From NCBI GenBank assembly GCA_030682505.1, contig JAUXOH010000169.1, positions 1-17,887 of the forward strand: 17,887 nt of DNA. Direction: 5' to 3'. The notes under the pieces are model-generated. The model made no database searches, was not told the origin of the DNA, and saw only the letters and a list, made by a program, of their open reading frames with translations. The translations under genes were made by a program, and so were the position numbers. This document shows positions 15,190 through 17,887 of the stretch, piece by piece. How positions within the stretch are numbered: position 1 is the stretch's first letter; each line of letters begins with the position of its first letter. Source of the DNA: Candidatus Didemnitutus sp. Lineage in GTDB: Bacteria; Verrucomicrobiota; Verrucomicrobiia; Opitutales; Opitutaceae.

Positions 15190-15996
15190 TCACGCGCGCC
15201 GCTTGACGCTGGGCCCGGCGAATTTCCGCAAATATTTCAACGCCACTTCAAAGTCCTTCGGCAGCGGCGTGGTGAGCGTGACGCGCTCGCGCGAGACGGG
15301 ATGGTTGAATGTGACCGCCGTCGCGTGCAGCGCGAGGCGACCGAGGAGCGGCCGCTCTTCGTCACGCCCCTTGTAACCCCGCTTGAGGGCGGACAGCAGC
15401 AGCGGCGTGGAGTTGCCGTAAAGGGGATCGCTCAAAACCGGCGTGCCAGTGGCGGAAAGGTGGAGGCGAACCTGGTGGGTGCGCCCGGATTTGGGTCGGC
15501 ATTCGAGCAGCGTGAACTGGCCGAAGCGCTCCAGCACCCGCACTTCCGTGACCGCGGCCTGGCCGTGTTTCTTCACCACGCACATTTTTCCCGGGGCTCC
15601 CTCGTCTTCCTTGAGCACCAGATCCACTGCATAGGCGTCCTGTTCGGGCGCTCCGACGACGAGGGCGTGGTACACCTTGTCCACCGTTTTCGACTGGAAC
15701 TGCCCACTCAGAAAATCGAGCGCCACCTTGTTCTTGGCACAAAGGACAAGGCCACTGGTTTCCGCATCGATGCGGTGCACGTTGGCCACTCCCGGTCCCA
15801 TGGCCCCGCGGACCAACCCCATGAGCGTCACGGCCGACCGATCCCGCCGTTCGGGCACGATGAACATCCCGCTCGGTTTATCGAACGCGATGATCACTTC
15901 ATCCTCAGAGACAACCGGCGGCAACATGGGGGGCGTTTCAACGCGAACCGGCCCCCGCCCGCAACCCAATACCCAACCCACGGGCAACGGATTCAT
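15190..15996 (-). CDS. RluA-family pseudouridine synthase
   Basis: This enzyme isomerises uridine to pseudouridine in rRNA or tRNA; the exact target cannot be read from sequence. I chose the ATG at 15996 (MNPLPVGWVLG, 268 residues). A TTG at 16011 and an ATG at 15927 are alternatives; the latter begins just before the catalytic fold. The family motif I is FDKPSGM near 38-44. The catalytic loop is HRIDAETSGLVL with D77, and the C-terminal signature is KSGRTHQVRLHL followed by VLSDPLYG. There is no N-terminal S4 RNA-binding domain, unlike RluC and RluD, so it resembles RluA/TruC-type members. It diverges from the GH3-family gene, with only 66 bases between the chosen starts, and lies 125 bases upstream of the FadJ-like gene on the same strand. 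Confidence 0.9.
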   Translation of the reverse strand: MNPLPVGWVLGCGRGPVRVETPPMLPPVVSEDEVIIAFDKPSGMFIVPERRDRSAVTLMGLVRGAMGPGVANVHRIDAETSGLVLCAKNKVALDFLSGQFQSKTVDKVYHALVVGAPEQDAYAVDLVLKEDEGAPGKMCVVKKHGQAAVTEVRVLERFGQFTLLECRPKSGRTHQVRLHLSATGTPVLSDPLYGNSTPLLLSALKRGYKGRDEERPLLGRLALHATAVTFNHPVSRERVTLTTPLPKDFEVALKYLRKFAGPSVKRRA

Positions 15997-16062
15997 AACT
16001 TTTTTTGCCAAAACACGTTGCTCCGCACTGGCGTCGAGTCCGCGAATCCTTTCAATGGGTCC

Positions 16063-17661
16063 ATGACCCTAGCCCCGCGATTCCTCGTCAATTTATTGGC
16101 GAACTACCGCGTGCGGCGTTTACGGAGCCGACTCAAAGCGAAAGAGAATGGCGCAAAACCGCAGCAAGCGACCCTCCATTCCCTGCTTGCCCACCAGAGA
16201 AACACGGCGTTCGGCAAGGAACACAAATTTGCGGAAATTAAAAACTACGACGATTTCCGCACGCGCGTCCCTCTGCGCACTTCGGCGGAGTTTCGCTCGT
16301 GGGTCGAGCGGATGGCGGCAGGCGAAGCCGATGTGTTGTGGCCCGGCCGCTGTCGCTTCTTTGTCTATACCGCCGGCACGGTCGACGGGACACCCAAGCT
16401 CCTGCCCGCCACCGCGGACATGCTGCGACACTTTCGGGGTGCGATCAGCGATGGCCTCCTGCTGCACGCCTCGCGCGCCGGACACACCAAGATTTTTGGC
16501 GGACTCCATTTGCATGTCGGCGCCAGCACCGCGCTCTCCTCGGCGAACGGCGCCTATGCGGGCTATCTCGAGGCGGTGGCCGCGGTCACGCTCTCCGAGT
16601 GGTCGGCGAAGAATATCTACGCGCCCCAACCTGAACTCGCCCGCCTGCCCGAAGGACCCGAGAAAACGGCGGCCATCGCCACGCAGTTCGCCGCGCGCGA
16701 TGTGCGCGTGGTCGTCGGCACCCCGACCGCCCTCATCATCCTCGCCGACACGGTGCGGCAGCAGGCCTCGACCGGACCCAAGGCCGCGCCCAACTTGCAG
16801 GCGATCTGGCCCCATTTTGAATGCACGGTGCACACCGGAGCCCCCTTGGGCTTGCTCGCTCCCGATCTGCAGGCGGCGGTCGGTCCCGACGCAACCTTGC
16901 ACGAGGTTTATTCCGCCGCCGAAGGAATCTTCGCGGTGCAAGACGGCGCGCCCGACGCCGGGCTGCGGCTCTCTGTCGACGCGGGAATCTTTTTTGAGTT
17001 TCTGCCCCTGCACGACCTCCCTCCCCTCCCCTTGGCCAAACTGGGCTCCCGGTGCATTCCCCTTGAAAAAGCGGAAGCGGGCGTGAATTACAGCCTGGTC
17101 GTCTCAACTCCCGCCGGCCTTTGCCGCTGCGTGGTCGGCGACAGCGTGCGATTCATTTCCACGCGCCCCCCGCGTTTGATGGTGACGGGGCGGACGGAAC
17201 TGGCGCTGAATTCGTTCGGTGAACAAGTGACGGAGCGCATGCTCACCGAGACGCTGCTCGAAGTTTGCGCCCGCAATCTCTGGAAGCCCGTCAACTTCCA
17301 CGTCGCCCCCTATTTGTTGCGGGCCGTCCCTCGGTTGCATGGTTGTCACGAATGGTGGATTGAACTGCGTCCCGGCACCGTGCGCACGCCCACCGGACCC
17401 GTGCTCGCCGACGAATTGGATGCCGAACTCAGCCGGCGCGATCGCGACTACTCGACGTGTCGCGCCAACGGAGTGATGGCGGCGCCCATCGTGCGCCTCG
17501 TCATGCCGGGACTCTTCACGCAATGGTCCGAGGCGCACCCCGTTTATGGTGGCGGCGGCAAGCTCACGTGCTGCCGCAATGATCGACTGGTCGCCGACCA
17601 ACTTGCAGGCATCGCGAAGTTCCATAGCGAAACCCAGTCGCCGTTTTTCCATTCCCGCTGA
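16063..17661 (+). CDS. GH3-family acyl-adenylate-forming protein
   Basis: This bacterial member of the GH3 fold belongs to the plant auxin/jasmonate amido-synthetase group in the ANL adenylate-forming superfamily; the bacterial substrate is unknown. The start is the ATG at 16063 (MTLAPRFLV, 532 residues). The long open frame upstream lies antisense to the pseudouridine synthase and is rejected. Typical features are the basic N-terminal helix NYRVRRLRSRL, the nucleotide loop VYTAGTVDGTPKLLP (101-115, matching TSGTTxGxxK), the second ATP motif VYSAAEG (282-288), and the third motif TPAGLCRCVVGD ending at D360, followed by VTGRTELALNSFGE. Family members usually have YRVGD; CVVGD is a slight variant. 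No signal peptide is seen, so it is probably cytosolic. It may couple an acyl acid to an amino acid or other amine. A weak 5-bp hairpin (17663-17676) follows the stop. Confidence 0.88.
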   Translation: MTLAPRFLVNLLANYRVRRLRSRLKAKENGAKPQQATLHSLLAHQRNTAFGKEHKFAEIKNYDDFRTRVPLRTSAEFRSWVERMAAGEADVLWPGRCRFFVYTAGTVDGTPKLLPATADMLRHFRGAISDGLLLHASRAGHTKIFGGLHLHVGASTALSSANGAYAGYLEAVAAVTLSEWSAKNIYAPQPELARLPEGPEKTAAIATQFAARDVRVVVGTPTALIILADTVRQQASTGPKAAPNLQAIWPHFECTVHTGAPLGLLAPDLQAAVGPDATLHEVYSAAEGIFAVQDGAPDAGLRLSVDAGIFFEFLPLHDLPPLPLAKLGSRCIPLEKAEAGVNYSLVVSTPAGLCRCVVGDSVRFISTRPPRLMVTGRTELALNSFGEQVTERMLTETLLEVCARNLWKPVNFHVAPYLLRAVPRLHGCHEWWIELRPGTVRTPTGPVLADELDAELSRRDRDYSTCRANGVMAAPIVRLVMPGLFTQWSEAHPVYGGGGKLTCCRNDRLVADQLAGIAKFHSETQSPFFHSR

Positions 17662-17734
17662 TCCGCGTTTCCGCGGGAGGTCACCGGAGGAGGCAGGTGG
17701 GGATCAACCTCTCCCGTCGCTGAAACAGAAAAAC

Positions 17735-17887
17735 TTACTCCTCGTCCGACGACTCGTCGGTCGCGGTATCATCCGCCGGCTTGCGACTGCGGGAACGCTT
17801 GGCCTTGGAATCCTTGGCGTTGAGCCAAAGATCCCCCTTTGCATTGCGATTCAGCCAGAAGATTTCGCCGTCGTGTTCGCCGAAGGA
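17735..17887 (-). CDS. C-terminal end of an unidentified protein (partial)
   Basis: Reading the minus strand from the right edge gives 50 codons ending at TAA (17735-17737). The fragment has a short ordered-looking part, HDGEIFWLNRNAKGDLWLNA, then a basic stretch (KAKRSRSRK) and an acidic end, DESSDEE. Such charged tails are common on nucleic-acid-binding proteins, but the fragment is too short to name. It converges on the GH3-family gene with 73 bases between the stops. The coding call rests on the open frame to the edge, the convergent arrangement and a sensible composition; the start lies outside the window. Confidence 0.6.
   Translation of the reverse strand, partial: SFGEHDGEIFWLNRNAKGDLWLNAKDSKAKRSRSRKPADDTATDESSDEE

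Noticed and set aside
15997..16011. TTG start for the RluA-family gene
   Set aside because: An ATG five codons downstream is more likely and no ribosome site favours the TTG; it remains possible.
15091..16062. Open frame extending the GH3-family gene about 324 codons upstream
   Set aside because: It runs antisense through the RluA-family gene, its composition is rich in Arg/His as in shadow frames, and GH3 homology begins only at the ATG at 16063.
17663..17676. CCGCG-TTTC-CGCGG hairpin after the GH3-family gene
   Set aside because: There are only five pairs and no T-run; too weak to call a terminator.
1..17887. CRISPR arrays, insertion sequences, prophage or attachment sites
   Set aside because: No spaced direct repeats, terminal inverted repeats with transposase, or integrase genes were seen; the tRNA-Gly 3' end is not visibly duplicated in the window.

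Overview
The window reads as chromosomal DNA of a GC-rich Gram-negative bacterium. My best guess is Verrucomicrobiota, Opitutaceae-like. This rests on the gene mix (MlaEFD lipid transport, a type IV pilus/type II secretion PilC, a bacterial GH3-fold protein, a fused 2-oxoacid dehydrogenase) and on how few starts carry a Shine-Dalgarno sequence. It is an inference, not a database match. Coding is dense: no gap exceeds about 220 bases. There is no CRISPR array, insertion sequence, integrase or phage gene.

Layout. (1) 1-3764, minus strand: the PilC/GspF inner-membrane protein, then an NtrC-type response regulator broken by an in-frame amber codon, then the N-terminal 389 residues of carB running off the left edge. 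(2) 3880-3953: tRNA-Gly(UCC). (3) 4048-5370: two convergent 16S rRNA methyltransferase genes, rsmE (+) and rsmD (-). (4) 5543-9567, plus strand: a tight four-gene operon made of an exported protein with about 24 repeats of a W-P-L/F motif, then mlaE, mlaF and mlaD. (5) 9683-12838, minus: one 1051-residue chain combining E1-alpha, E1-beta, a lipoyl domain and an E2 acyltransferase domain. (6) 13058-15996, minus: an RluA-family pseudouridine synthase followed by a FadJ-type enoyl-CoA hydratase/3-hydroxyacyl-CoA dehydrogenase. (7) 16063-17661, plus: a GH3-family acyl-adenylate enzyme. (8) 17735-17887, minus: the C-terminal end of an unidentified protein.

How the genes fit together. The repeat protein overlaps mlaE by four bases (ATGA). 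It is therefore probably co-translated with a retrograde or anterograde phospholipid transporter, and it is the best candidate here for something undescribed. The 2-oxoacid dehydrogenase and the FadJ-like enzyme lie side by side and could both serve branched-chain or fatty-acid catabolism to acyl-CoA, although no E3 or thiolase is present. RsmE, RsmD, the RluA-family enzyme and the tRNA form a loose translation-related group. The response regulator has a damaged AAA+ core and a shortened HTH as well as the nonsense codon, so it appears to be a decayed or repurposed sigma-54 activator.
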